A DNA stretch of 64,000 nucleotides, taken from assembly GCF_001202025.1 (NCBI RefSeq), contig NZ_LGHS01000041.1, positions 62,001 to 126,000 of the forward strand, in the 5' to 3' direction. This document shows, in pieces, positions 48,500 to 58,017 of this stretch. Position numbers and translations under genes: made by a program. Source of the stretch: Pseudorhodobacter aquimaris. GTDB taxonomy: Bacteria > Pseudomonadota > Alphaproteobacteria > Rhodobacterales > Rhodobacteraceae. Each line of letters starts with the position of its first letter. Position 1 is the stretch's first letter. The notes under the pieces were generated by a model. It did no database searches. It was given only the letters and a program-made list of their open reading frames with translations, and had not been told where the DNA came from.

Positions 48500-50026
48500 T
48501 TAGTTCCAGCGCATGGTTGTAAAGCGCAGAACCTCATCCGCCGTTGGTGTGTAATCCACCTCGGGGCTGGTCACATAGTTGGTGTTATAGCTGAACATCG
48601 GCGCCCAATAGGCCTCATCCGCGATGCGGGTCAGGGCCTTGGTGTAATATTCAAGCCGCGTTTCCGGCACATTGGACTGGTCGGCCACATCAAGCCATTC
48701 CAGCACTTGATCATCGCGCGTGGAATCCAGGCTGCCATGCTTGAAGAACTGGCTGACCATGGCCGATGCGTCATTAATCGAATAGCTGCCCCATGTCTGG
48801 AACGACAAAGGTACATCACCTTTCATGTTCAGCTCACGCAGGGCGGAATATTGAAGCATCTTGAAATCGGTCTTGATGCCGACCGCGTTCAGATAGCTGG
48901 AAATTGCCTCGGCATAATCGCGGTCACGATACGCATAGAACGGGGTTTCAAACCCGTTGGGATATCCCGCCTCGGCCAGAAGTTCCTTGGCTTTGGCCGG
49001 GTCATAGGGATAGGTCGTCACATTCTGGTCGCAACCGAACTGGCTGGGGAAACAGGGCGTCCAGACGACCTTGGATTCGCCCTTCAACAGGTTGTCGACA
49101 ATCGCATTGCGGTCGATGGCATAGTTGACGGCTTGACGCACTTTGATGTCCTGAAACGGGTTCGGGTCCATGCTGGAACGGCCCGCCGCATCCATGGACA
49201 GATAGCCCACGCGCATCGTGGATTCGTTCGAGACCACGAATTGATCGCCCATCGCCGCCAGCTTTTCGGCCTGATCCGCAGGCACTTGCCAAATCAGATC
49301 AAGCGAGCCGGAAAACAGCTCTGCGATCTGGGTGTTCACATCGGGGATCGTGCGGATCTCAATCCGGCCGATCGAGGGCTGGCCTTTGGGGCTGTCATGA
49401 TAGTTTTCGTTCTTTTCCAACACAAATTTCTGGCCGGGGACCACTTCGACCACCTTATAAGGGCCGGTGCCAACAGGTGCGAGCCCCATGCCCGACGGGC
49501 CAACCTCGGCGTAATATTCGGCCGGATAAATCGATACAGGACCGGAGAGGAATTCGATCGCGGCCGGAAAGACCTCTTTGGTTTTGATGCGAACGGTGAA
49601 ATCATCGACCTTCTCGGCCGATTCCATCCAGTTCACATTGCGCTGTGTCTTTGCGCCGTTCTCTTCTTTGGCAACAAAATTGACGGTTGCGACAACATCA
49701 TCGGCACTGAAGGCATCGCCATTGTGAAAGGTGACACCCTCACGCAGCGTCAGCTCCAGCGTCTTGTCGTCAATCCATTCCCAGCTTGTCGCAAGGTTGC
49801 CCTTGTATTCATTTGTGATCGGATCACGGTAGATCAGCCCGTCCCAGACCGCGCGCTGCATGACGACGCCTTCGCGCGAAGAGTTGAAATAGCTGTCAAC
49901 GTTTTCAAGCTCTTTGGTATAGGCAACACGCAACGTGTCATTCGCCTTATCCGCCAGGGCCACCCCGGAGGTTGCAACAGACATGGCGAGAGCAAGAGCT
50001 GTCGTCTTCAAATAAGCAGCTTTCAT
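48500..50026 (-). CDS. ABC transporter substrate-binding protein (peptide/opine family 5)
   Basis: A 508-residue periplasmic protein of SBP family 5. Signal peptide (residues 1-25, TTALALAMSVATSGVALA). Family segments: AVWDGLIYRDPITNEYKGNLATSWEWIDD, LREGVTFHNGDAFSADDVVATV, GTGPYKVVEVVPGQKFVLEKNENY and VRQAVNYAIDRNAIVDNLL. The ligand is likely a peptide or a similar organic compound. AAGGAAGGAAACC precedes the ATG. It opens the operon ABC - GGT-like - M20. Confidence 0.92.
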   Translation of the reverse strand: MKAAYLKTTALALAMSVATSGVALADKANDTLRVAYTKELENVDSYFNSSREGVVMQRAVWDGLIYRDPITNEYKGNLATSWEWIDDKTLELTLREGVTFHNGDAFSADDVVATVNFVAKEENGAKTQRNVNWMESAEKVDDFTVRIKTKEVFPAAIEFLSGPVSIYPAEYYAEVGPSGMGLAPVGTGPYKVVEVVPGQKFVLEKNENYHDSPKGQPSIGRIEIRTIPDVNTQIAELFSGSLDLIWQVPADQAEKLAAMGDQFVVSNESTMRVGYLSMDAAGRSSMDPNPFQDIKVRQAVNYAIDRNAIVDNLLKGESKVVWTPCFPSQFGCDQNVTTYPYDPAKAKELLAEAGYPNGFETPFYAYRDRDYAEAISSYLNAVGIKTDFKMLQYSALRELNMKGDVPLSFQTWGSYSINDASAMVSQFFKHGSLDSTRDDQVLEWLDVADQSNVPETRLEYYTKALTRIADEAYWAPMFSYNTNYVTSPEVDYTPTADEVLRFTTMRWN

Positions 50027-50088
50027 CTGGTTTCCTTCCTTACCGCAGGCGGTCTGCGAGTTTGAAAAATATTTCGTTTGCGCGCGCC

Positions 50089-50129
50089 AAGTTATCATAT
50101 AGTAATAACTTAAATCGCCATATGATTAT
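50089..50129. promoter_or_regulatory. inverted repeats between the binding protein and IclR genes
   Basis: AAGTTAT-N9-ATAACTT (50089-50111), plus a second weaker pair, TATCATAT near 50093-50100 and ATATGAT near 50120-50126. These AT-rich repeats lie between divergent genes and are a plausible IclR-type operator. TTGACA at 50144-50149 could be a -35 for the regulator. Confidence 0.5.
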
Positions 50130-50203
50130 TCTGGCCTTCGCCCTTGACAAAAATCAAGACCAAATCACGGAAACCGGCTGAAAAATTAATCTCGCGGGAC
50201 AAA

Positions 50204-51013
50204 ATGACAAAAATTAAGCAAAACACCCTTTTTGTTGGAACCCTTGCAAAAGGACTGCGCATTTTGCGGGCTTTTGACGAAACCCATACAGATTTGTCCC
50301 TAACCGAATTATCTGCCATCACAGGGCTGGACAAAAGCGCGGTGCAGCGGCTTGCGCATACGCTGCATCTTGAAGGGATGCTGGACAAAGACCCCACGAC
50401 ACGGCGCTACAGCCCGTCGCACGGCTGGTTGCGGCTGGCATATGCCTATTACTGGTCCGATCCGCTGATCGCCCGCGCTATGCCCAAGCTCATAGACCTG
50501 TCGCAACGGCTGGGCGAGACGGTCAATCTGGCCCAGCTCTCGGGGCAAAAAATAATTTATACCAACCGCCTGCCCGGCACCCGCACGACCTTTGCTGCAA
50601 CCCTGCCCGGCCGGACCGTGCCCGCGCTTTGCACCTCTGCCGGTCAAGCCATTCTTGCAACCTTTCCACCGCAAGAGCGTGCCGCAGCCATCGAGACCTG
50701 GCCGCTGGAACGCTACACCCCCCAAACGACCATGGACCGCGCCACCATCGCCGAAGAAATCGACAGAGCCGCACAAATCGGCCATTCCATTTCCCACGAT
50801 CAGTTGATTTTGAACGAGGTCGGTATTGCCTGTGCTATTCGCGGCCCCGATGGCCGGGCATGGTCTGCCGTGCATTGTTCGGTATCGTCCCACCACTGGA
50901 ATGATGACCGTATCCGCGCCGAAATCCTTCCATGGTTGCACGACACAGCCAATGCCATCCCCCCGTCCCATGAAAGGACATCCGCCCCCCATCACATAGG
51001 GCTCAAAGCATAG
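50204..51013 (+). CDS. IclR-family transcriptional regulator
   Basis: A 269-residue regulator: N-terminal winged helix (about residues 10-70, LSLTELSAITGLDKSAVQRLAHTLHLEGML) and the IclR effector domain (about 85-255; LPGRTVPALCTSAGQAILA; GIACAIRGPDGRAWSAVHCSVSS). ATG at 50204; a longer frame from 50144 is possible. It is divergent from the ABC transporter operon, so it probably controls it. Its 3' end overlaps opgC on the other strand by 22 bp. Confidence 0.9.
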   Translation: MTKIKQNTLFVGTLAKGLRILRAFDETHTDLSLTELSAITGLDKSAVQRLAHTLHLEGMLDKDPTTRRYSPSHGWLRLAYAYYWSDPLIARAMPKLIDLSQRLGETVNLAQLSGQKIIYTNRLPGTRTTFAATLPGRTVPALCTSAGQAILATFPPQERAAAIETWPLERYTPQTTMDRATIAEEIDRAAQIGHSISHDQLILNEVGIACAIRGPDGRAWSAVHCSVSSHHWNDDRIRAEILPWLHDTANAIPPSHERTSAPHHIGLKA

Positions 51014-52164
51014 GCAATGCGCTGTTTTTTGGCGCTTGCGGATTCGGATATCCATGCAACCGCCAGCATTACCAGTATCCCCAAGGGCGGCAGCAGGACG
51101 GGATAGGGCATCGCGCCACCCGTCGCTTTTAAGATCACATTGAACACCAGCGCCAGAAGCGTACCCGCCGCAAAGACCAAAAGCCCGTTGCGCCCCAAAA
51201 GCCGCAAAGGCGCGCCCGGACCACTGGCCGTTGCCCGAAAAACCCAAAGCGAGCAGGACAGCACATAGACCAGCGCCAGACAATGCAACAAACGCGGCAG
51301 CGCCAAAAAGGTCTTGTCATGCGACACAAGATGGAATGGTGCGCCCGCCGCCCCCAAACGGGCCATCTGATGGTTCAGATAGGGGCCAACGCCCGGCACA
51401 TGGCGCCACGCAAAGACCAGAATCAGGAAACCCAAACACAGCCCGAACAACAGGCGAGATTTCGGAATGAACCGCTCTTTGCGGCCCAAAGACAGGCCCG
51501 TCAACAGCCCGCAGACAAAGACCAATTGCCAAGCCAAGGGGTTAAAGAACCACCCCCCCGGATTTGGAAAATTCGGCAGGTTCCACCGCCACAGCCCCGC
51601 ACAAAACCACAACAGCACAGAGGCCGCCGCCAAAATCCAAGGGCGGCGCAACCCCACCATGATCGCAAAGGGCGTGAGCGCCAAAAGCACCATATAGGCG
51701 GGCAGAATATTCACATAGCCAAGCTGATGCGTCAGCACCGGAATGCCGATCAGGGCCGCTTGCGTATTCTCGTAAACCTGCCGCAGATTGATCTGCGTAA
51801 GCAACGCCGGAACATCAAAAAGCTGCGCCCCGCCGGAATAGATCGCAATCGCCCAGGCGGTCAGGAAAATCTGCACCAGATAGAGCACCCAAGCCCGATT
51901 CCAAACCGGCGCGACCCCATGCCAAAGCCCCTTTTGCGCGACGTTCTGCGGCAAAAACCGTGCGCTATAGGCAAGCCCTGCGGCCACCCCCGACATGACA
52001 AAAAACGCCTCGGCGGCATCGGAAAAACCGATATTGCGGATTGTGAAACGCTCATAGGGGTTGCCGGGCACATGATCGATGAAAATCATGATGAGCGCCA
52101 ACCCGCGAAAGGCATCGATGCGCGGGTCGCGGCTGCGCGGAACCGCGGTGCTAGGCTGTGACAT
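50992..52164 (-). CDS. opgC: OpgC: succinylation of periplasmic glucans
   Basis: A 390-residue inner membrane protein with about ten helices. N-terminal RIDAFRGLALIMIFIDHVPGN and DAAEAFFVMSGVAAGLAYSARF are the signatures of OpgC acyltransferases, which transfer succinyl groups to osmoregulated periplasmic glucans. ATG at 52164 overlaps the opgH stop. In Rhodobacter sphaeroides opgC follows opgGIH in the same operon, the order seen here. Confidence 0.9.
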   Translation of the reverse strand: MSQPSTAVPRSRDPRIDAFRGLALIMIFIDHVPGNPYERFTIRNIGFSDAAEAFFVMSGVAAGLAYSARFLPQNVAQKGLWHGVAPVWNRAWVLYLVQIFLTAWAIAIYSGGAQLFDVPALLTQINLRQVYENTQAALIGIPVLTHQLGYVNILPAYMVLLALTPFAIMVGLRRPWILAAASVLLWFCAGLWRWNLPNFPNPGGWFFNPLAWQLVFVCGLLTGLSLGRKERFIPKSRLLFGLCLGFLILVFAWRHVPGVGPYLNHQMARLGAAGAPFHLVSHDKTFLALPRLLHCLALVYVLSCSLWVFRATASGPGAPLRLLGRNGLLVFAAGTLLALVFNVILKATGGAMPYPVLLPPLGILVMLAVAWISESASAKKQRIAYALSPM

Positions 52165-53932
52165 TGAGATGGCTATCGCTTTCTCGGGACGGATCCTGAT
52201 CTGCCGACCAATCTGCCAATTGCGCCTCATAGGCGGCCACGATGGCAGGGGGACGGCATTCTTGCGGAACCGTGAACAGGGTATGGGTCAAGGGGCGCGA
52301 GGTCCATGCAATCAAGAACGGCGCGCAAAGCATGGGCAGGCACACCGGCAACAGCCACAGGCTGAGCTTGGGGGCCAGCAAGGCCACAGCGATCAGGCTG
52401 ATTGCGCCGGTCATGGCGATCCACGCCCCGTCGCGCAAGGCTGACGCCAGCACAATCGCCCCCTCGGCGCGCGAACTGGCAGGCCAGCCCCCGTCCCTGC
52501 GGGCGAAAACCTGCGCCACCGCGCGGGTCTGATACATCAGCATCAAAGGCGCAAGCAGCGAGCTGAGCAAAATCTCGGAGACCACTGATTTGGTGGCTTT
52601 AAGTGCCCCTCCGAAACCGGCCACACGGTCCGAAAAAATCGCGCCGATCAGGACCGAGAGTTTCGGCACAATCAACAACCCGCCAATGCCAACGGCCAGC
52701 GCCGTTATCTGCTTGGTGCGGTCGCTCGGGAAAACCGGGAAAAGCTGATGGGGTTGGGGAAAATAGTCAGGCTCATGCGCCATCATCGTCGCCAGAACCG
52801 ACGCGATTAGAAAGGCCGCCCAAAGCACCGATACCAGATAGGCAAAGATGCCTTGCAAGAACACGAACCTGCTCCAGCCCTTCAGGCCCGGCGCGAACAG
52901 CAGGCGGATATGTTGCAGGTTTCCCTGGCACCAGCGCCGGTCGCGTTTGGCATAAGAAATGATATTTTCCGGCCCACCCTCATAGGATCCACCGATGGTT
53001 TCATCGACCTGAACCGTCCAGCCCGCGCGCGCCAATAGGGCGGCTTCGACATAATCATGGCTCAGGATGTGCCCTCCAAAGGGCGGAGCGCCCGACAGCT
53101 CTGGCATAGCGCAGCTTGCGGCAAAGGCACGGACCCGCACAATCGCATTATGCCCCCAGAACGGGCCGGTAGCGCCTTGCAAGCGGGCAAGACCGCGCGT
53201 GAAAACCGGGCTGTAGAACCCCGAGGAAAACTGCATCGAACGCCCGAAGAATGAGTGCGCCCCGATGATCTGCGGCAAGGTCTGAAGCAGGCCAAGACTG
53301 GGATCGGCCTGCATGCGCGCGATCAAAATGCGCAGGGTGTCCCCCTCCATCAAGCTATCGGCATCAAGGATTACCGCAAATTCATAGGCCCCGCCGGACT
53401 TCCGAATGAAATCCTCGATATTACCAGCCTTGCGGCCCTGATTATCCGTCCGCCGCCGATAAAACAGCCGCCCGCCGCCAGCGGTTTGCGCCGTAAGACG
53501 GGCAAAGGCGATGCGTTCTTGTTCTGCGGCATCCATGTCCTGAGTGTCAGAGAGCACCGCAATATCAAGCGTCAGCCCCGCCGCAATGCTAGAGCGGTGC
53601 ATGGCGGCAACCCGCGCAAAAGTGGCGGTCGGGTCTTCGTTATAAATCGGGATCAGGACGACGGTTTTCGGCACGGGCGCAAGTAACTCAACCGTGCCGG
53701 GGGGTTGGCGGCGGCCGGGCAATCCAACCAGCGCAAGGGCCGCCCCCCATGCCAGCCAAGCAGTCGTCACCAATATCAGAACCGCTCGCGCGATATCCCA
53801 TGCGTCCAGCCCGTCCTGTGCCGCAGCCTCCACCAGCAATACGGTTGCGGTCAAGGCCGTGGTCAGGGCAAAGGCCAAGGCCCCGGTTCTCAGGGCGCGG
53901 GTCTGGCTTGGCGGGGGTGGTCTGTGGGACAA
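52151..53932 (-). CDS. opgH: OpgH: glucans biosynthesis glucosyltransferase
   Basis: A 593-residue inner membrane glycosyltransferase (GT2 fold) that polymerises the beta-glucan backbone of periplasmic glucans and moves it across the membrane. Seen: two N-terminal helices, VVLIPIYNEDP, the DAD motif in VILDADSLMEGD, and RRWCQGNLQHIRLL (Q/RxxRW motif), then about six helices. It lacks the long cytoplasmic N-terminus of E. coli OpgH. The start is a TTG at 53932 with AAAGGGG before it. Confidence 0.93.
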   Translation of the reverse strand: MSHRPPPPSQTRALRTGALAFALTTALTATVLLVEAAAQDGLDAWDIARAVLILVTTAWLAWGAALALVGLPGRRQPPGTVELLAPVPKTVVLIPIYNEDPTATFARVAAMHRSSIAAGLTLDIAVLSDTQDMDAAEQERIAFARLTAQTAGGGRLFYRRRTDNQGRKAGNIEDFIRKSGGAYEFAVILDADSLMEGDTLRILIARMQADPSLGLLQTLPQIIGAHSFFGRSMQFSSGFYSPVFTRGLARLQGATGPFWGHNAIVRVRAFAASCAMPELSGAPPFGGHILSHDYVEAALLARAGWTVQVDETIGGSYEGGPENIISYAKRDRRWCQGNLQHIRLLFAPGLKGWSRFVFLQGIFAYLVSVLWAAFLIASVLATMMAHEPDYFPQPHQLFPVFPSDRTKQITALAVGIGGLLIVPKLSVLIGAIFSDRVAGFGGALKATKSVVSEILLSSLLAPLMLMYQTRAVAQVFARRDGGWPASSRAEGAIVLASALRDGAWIAMTGAISLIAVALLAPKLSLWLLPVCLPMLCAPFLIAWTSRPLTHTLFTVPQECRPPAIVAAYEAQLADWSADQDPSRESDSHLNVTA

Positions 53933-53945
53933 TCTTCAGCCCCTT

Positions 53946-54116
53946 TCAGACAGGCTCACGCGGGAAGATGAGCATCGCAAGTTGCTCGATCAGGCTTTTG
54001 CCTGTCGGCTGTTCAAGCACCTGCCGTGGCATCGCCAAGGGCGCCATCGGCGGTTCCCACTGGCGGGTGGTTTCATAAAAAGGGTCTTCGCAATCGTTTT
54101 TTTGATCCACGTTCAT
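53946..54116 (-). CDS. opgI: OpgI-like small protein between opgG and opgH
   Basis: A 56-residue protein, MNVDQKNDCEDPFYETTRQW then a Pro/Met-rich stretch (PPMAPLAMPRQVLEQPTGKS) and a hydrophobic C-terminal helix (LIEQLAMLIFPREPV). The ATG overlaps the opgG stop (ATGA), and opgH starts 13 bp after its end. By position it corresponds to the small opgI reading frame known in R. sphaeroides between opgG and opgH. Function unknown; it may be a linker replacing the missing N-terminus of OpgH. Confidence 0.7.
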   Translation of the reverse strand: MNVDQKNDCEDPFYETTRQWEPPMAPLAMPRQVLEQPTGKSLIEQLAMLIFPREPV

Positions 54117-55693
54117 TTTCTCATCCACTGATATAACCAGGTTTCGGACAAAACGCGCCCATAGCCTGACAGGCTGGCCTTAAGCTCTACGACGGCACCG
54201 GCTGCGGCCTCAACCTCGATGACCAGCCGCCAGGTTTGCGTGCCGCTGATCTGGCTCAGGACCACCTGTGTTACGGTGCCTTTGGTTGCGCTTACTTGGG
54301 GAATAACGTCGGCATCGCCAGATAGTTCCCGCAAAAAACCACCCGCGAAATCCACGACGAATTTCCGCCGACCGTTTTTTTCCTCTACGCCCGCAACACC
54401 GCCCTCGCCCACACGGGTCCGCAGGATGCGGGCGCGCGCGGCATGGGCATCACCCGGCGGGTTCATGCCCCAGTGCAGACGATAGGTCACCTCCAACTCA
54501 CGCCCGGCGCGCATATCGCCCTCGGGCACCCAGAAGGCTACGATGTTATCGTTACCCTCAAGCTGCGAGGGGATTTCAACCAGCCGCATGGTGCCGCTCC
54601 CCCAGTCGCCAAGCGGCTCTACCATCAAGGAGGGGCGCTTTTCATAATGCGCCTCGGCGTCGAGGTAGTCGTCGAAGCGGCGGCTGCGTTGGACCAACCC
54701 GAAAGAGCTTGGGTTTTGCGCACCAAAATATGAATTGGACAGCCGCGGCGGGTTGTTCAGGGGGCGGTAAAAGGTCTCATCGTTGCGGGTGTTCAGGATC
54801 AGGGCCTCGCTGTCATGGACGGCCGCGCGGAAATCGTCCTGCTCATCAGGATCGCTGCCGCCAAACAGAAACATCGAGGTGATCGGTGCAATGCCAAGCT
54901 GGGCGATATCCTTGCGTAAAAACAGCCGCGCGGTGACATCAACCACCGTGGTATCGCCTGGACGGATCACAAAACGGTACGCCCCCGTCACCGAAGGGCT
55001 GTTCAGCGCGGCATAGACCACCACTGCATCCGCGCCCAATGCGGGGCGCTCCAGCCAGAATTCGGAAAATCGCGGGAATTCCTCGCCTTCGGAATGGCCG
55101 GTGTTGACCGCCAAGCCACGCGCGCTCAACCCGTAGACGTTGGCGTGGCCAAGCGCGCGGAAATAGCTGGCACCCAGAAAGGCAATCAATTCATCAAAAC
55201 GGTTCACACGGTTGAGCGGCGACAAAAGCCGGAACCCTGCCACACCGGGCATGGGGGCGTTTTCAGGGATATCTTGGGTGATACCCTTACCGTATTCGAA
55301 ATCCGCCGTGGAAAACCCCAGCGTGACCTCACGCCCCTCAACGACCTCATGGATCGCCACCGGTTCTTCGAACAACCAGCCGAGGTGAAAGGCTTGCAGG
55401 CCAAAAATCTGGCCCTCCTCTTCCCAGCGTGTCCGATCACGACGATATCGAATCATCTGATAGCCGTCATAATCGAGATCTGCGACGAATCCCTCGACCG
55501 GTTGCGGCTTGCGGTAGGGCTCTTTGCTGTGCAGGCGCATCCGCTCTGTGAGGCCGTCAAAGCTGAATTCCGGGGCCGACGCGGCCTCTGTTTGCTGTGC
55601 GAACACTGTATTTGTTGAGAAAAGTGCAGAGGCTGCGACCGAGGCCGACAGGGACGTCAGGAAATGCCGTCGGCCGATTGCCCTGCCCGTCAT
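54113..55693 (-). CDS. opgG: OpgG: glucans biosynthesis protein
   Basis: A 526-residue periplasmic protein needed for glucan branching or release. Twin-arginine-like signal: GRRHFLTSLSASVAASALFS, ending near VFAQQ, which fits folded export. OpgG/MdoG family segments: FHLGWLFEEPVAIHEV, GFRLLSPLNRV, NTGHSEGEEFPRFSEFWLERP and LHWGMNPPGD. ATG at 55693 chosen; 55726 possible. First gene of opgGIHC. Confidence 0.93.
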   Translation of the reverse strand: MTGRAIGRRHFLTSLSASVAASALFSTNTVFAQQTEAASAPEFSFDGLTERMRLHSKEPYRKPQPVEGFVADLDYDGYQMIRYRRDRTRWEEEGQIFGLQAFHLGWLFEEPVAIHEVVEGREVTLGFSTADFEYGKGITQDIPENAPMPGVAGFRLLSPLNRVNRFDELIAFLGASYFRALGHANVYGLSARGLAVNTGHSEGEEFPRFSEFWLERPALGADAVVVYAALNSPSVTGAYRFVIRPGDTTVVDVTARLFLRKDIAQLGIAPITSMFLFGGSDPDEQDDFRAAVHDSEALILNTRNDETFYRPLNNPPRLSNSYFGAQNPSSFGLVQRSRRFDDYLDAEAHYEKRPSLMVEPLGDWGSGTMRLVEIPSQLEGNDNIVAFWVPEGDMRAGRELEVTYRLHWGMNPPGDAHAARARILRTRVGEGGVAGVEEKNGRRKFVVDFAGGFLRELSGDADVIPQVSATKGTVTQVVLSQISGTQTWRLVIEVEAAAGAVVELKASLSGYGRVLSETWLYQWMRK

Positions 55694-55947
55694 GGCAAGG
55701 CCCCGAAACTTATCTGTTTTTTCCACGCAAAACCCCCAAAGATCGCAAAGCTGATAGCGCTAATAAGGACCAATTTTGGAAAGGTTCAATGGGCATCTTT
55801 TTTCAAATGGCAATCTTTCGCTCTTGGGTGGCAAAAGACTGCCGGTTTCGCCTGACTTGGATGCGATGACTATATTCCCGTGCCCCTGCCGTTAAACTCC
55901 TGCGCCCGCCGACGCCACAGCACAGGGATCACGCCGTGTTGGTCCGG

Positions 55948-56715
55948 TCACCCCAACATGCCCGTATCCCCGCAAACCGAAATTGCCTGCCCCGAAACGG
56001 TCTTGCTGCGGGCGCTGGCGAGGAAAACCACCTGATCGGCGATTTGTTCGGGCGTCACATAATCGGCGATGGAAGTGAAGGAAAACGCCTCGGTCTCGGC
56101 CTGCTTAAAGGAGATCCCGCGCGCCTCTGCCCGTGCCTCCAGCACCTTTTGCTGGCGCGCGCCCGCGACAAGACCGGGCAGAAGGGCATTGACGCGGATA
56201 CGGTCTGGCCCCAGCTCTATCGCCATGGATTTGGTCAGGCCGATCACCCCCCATTTGGCCGCCGCATAGGGGCTGCGCAGCTTGAACCCCAAGCGCCCCG
56301 CAAGCGAAGAGATATTCACAATCGAGGGGTTATCGCTTTGGCGCAGATGCGGCACGGCGCGGCCGATGGTCACAAACTGGCTGGTCAGGCAAAGCGCGAG
56401 GCATTGCTCCACCGCGCCGATCTCAAGCTCCTCGATCCGCCCGGTTGGCCCCGCGCTGCCTGCGTTGTTGATCAGGCAGTCGACACCGCCAAGCGCCTCG
56501 GCGGCGGCATCGATGAACCCTGCCAGATCCGCGAATTTGCTGACATCCACCTGCCGATGCCAAACCCCCTCGGGCAAAGAGGCAAGCCCGGCCGCGTCGA
56601 TATCACAGGTCGCGACCCTGGCCCCCGCAGCAAGGAAAGCCTCGACGATGGCGCGCCCGATGCCCCCGGCGCCGGCAGTGACGATAACCCGGGCACCTTC
56701 AAGAAAAAGATCCAT
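55948..56715 (-). CDS. SDR-family NAD(P)-dependent oxidoreductase
   Basis: A 255-residue classical short-chain dehydrogenase: nucleotide motif TAGAGGIGRA, NNAG, active-site Ser in IVNISSLAGR and YAAAKWGVIGLTKSM (Tyr-x3-Lys), LPGLVAG. Ends GDTGMLG. It follows the DctM permease gene by 30 bp on the same strand, so it probably oxidises the hydroxy compound taken up by that transporter. Substrate unknown. Confidence 0.9.
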   Translation of the reverse strand: MDLFLEGARVIVTAGAGGIGRAIVEAFLAAGARVATCDIDAAGLASLPEGVWHRQVDVSKFADLAGFIDAAAEALGGVDCLINNAGSAGPTGRIEELEIGAVEQCLALCLTSQFVTIGRAVPHLRQSDNPSIVNISSLAGRLGFKLRSPYAAAKWGVIGLTKSMAIELGPDRIRVNALLPGLVAGARQQKVLEARAEARGISFKQAETEAFSFTSIADYVTPEQIADQVVFLASARSKTVSGQAISVCGDTGMLG

Positions 56716-56744
56716 TTATTCAGTCCTTCCTAAGAATTACGGCC

Positions 56745-58013
56745 TTAGCGGCCCGTCGGCGCCAATGACAGCCACGGCACAAAGCTGATGACCATCAAGA
56801 CCAGCATGATAAGCCCGACAAAGGGCAGCACCGCCCGCGACAGGCGTGCAATCGAGATGCGCGAAATTTGCGAGGCGATGAACAGGTTCAGCCCCACGGG
56901 CGGCGTGAACATCCCCATGGCAAGATTGACCACCATGATGATCCCGAAATGCACCGGATGGAACCCGAAGTTGAGCGCAATGGGCAGCAGGATTGGTGTG
57001 AAGATCAGGATCGCCGCCGCCGCCTCAAGGAACATCCCCACGAAGAGCAACAGGATGTTGGCGAGGATGATGAACAGCCACGCGCTGTCGATCGCCCCCA
57101 CAACGAAATCCGAGATGATCGTCGGGATCTGCAGTGACAGGATGATACGCCCGTAAAGCCCTGCGGTCGCAATAATGCTGACCACCACGGCCGATGTAAC
57201 GGCGGAATCGCGCAGGATGGCCGGGATCGCACGCAAGGGCAGCTCACGGTAAACCACCACGCCAATGAGGAAGGAATAGACCACCGCGATCACCGCCGCC
57301 TCGGTCGGGGTGACGATCCCGCCATAGATCCCGCCAAGGATCAGCCCCGGCATCAAAAGCGCAAGGATCGCCTTGCGTCCGGCGCGAAACACCTCCCCCA
57401 GAGTGGCAGAGCTATCACGCCCGGCGGGGTGCCGCACCGCGTGGAAATAGGCATAGGCCATCAAAGCACCAACCACGACAAAGCCGGGCATGAACCCCGC
57501 AGCAAACATATCGCCGACCGATTGATTGGCCGAGATCGCATAGAGGATCAGCGGGATACTGGGCGGAATAATCACCCCCAAAGCCCCCGAGGCCGCCTGA
57601 TTGGCCGCCGCATAGGCGCCGTTATAGCCCTGCGCGATCATCGCCGGGATCAGGATCGCCCCGACCGCCGCCGTGGTCGCCGCCCCCGACCCCGAGATCG
57701 CCGCGAAAAATGCCGATGTAACGATGGCCACCATCGCCAAGCCGCCATTCATCCCGCCGACAAGCGTGCGCGAGAACTCAACCAGCCGGTGTGAAATACC
57801 GCCCTGCTGCATCAGGTTGCCCGCAAGGATAAAGAAGGGGATCGCCAAAAGCGGAAAGGAATTGATAGAGCGGATCATCTCTTGCGGGACGATCAACATC
57901 GGCATGATCTCTCCCTGCCAGATGGTCACAATCGCGGCCAGCCCCAGCGAGAAAGTCACCGGAACGCCGACCAGCAAAAGCAAAAGCAAAAGGCCAAAAA
58001 GCAATGCAATCAT
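56745..58013 (-). CDS. TRAP transporter large permease (DctM)
   Basis: A 422-residue membrane protein with about 12 helices. DctM signatures: FILAGNLMQQGGISHRLVEF, SGSGAATTAAVGAILIPAM, ASGALGVIIPPSIPLILYA and NLAMGMFTPPVGLNLF. The ATG at 58013 starts MIALLFGLLLLLLLVGVPVTFSLG. It overlaps neither neighbour but lies 4 bp after the DctQ stop. Confidence 0.94.
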   Translation of the reverse strand: MIALLFGLLLLLLLVGVPVTFSLGLAAIVTIWQGEIMPMLIVPQEMIRSINSFPLLAIPFFILAGNLMQQGGISHRLVEFSRTLVGGMNGGLAMVAIVTSAFFAAISGSGAATTAAVGAILIPAMIAQGYNGAYAAANQAASGALGVIIPPSIPLILYAISANQSVGDMFAAGFMPGFVVVGALMAYAYFHAVRHPAGRDSSATLGEVFRAGRKAILALLMPGLILGGIYGGIVTPTEAAVIAVVYSFLIGVVVYRELPLRAIPAILRDSAVTSAVVVSIIATAGLYGRIILSLQIPTIISDFVVGAIDSAWLFIILANILLLFVGMFLEAAAAILIFTPILLPIALNFGFHPVHFGIIMVVNLAMGMFTPPVGLNLFIASQISRISIARLSRAVLPFVGLIMLVLMVISFVPWLSLAPTGR

Positions 58014-58017
58014 GGGC

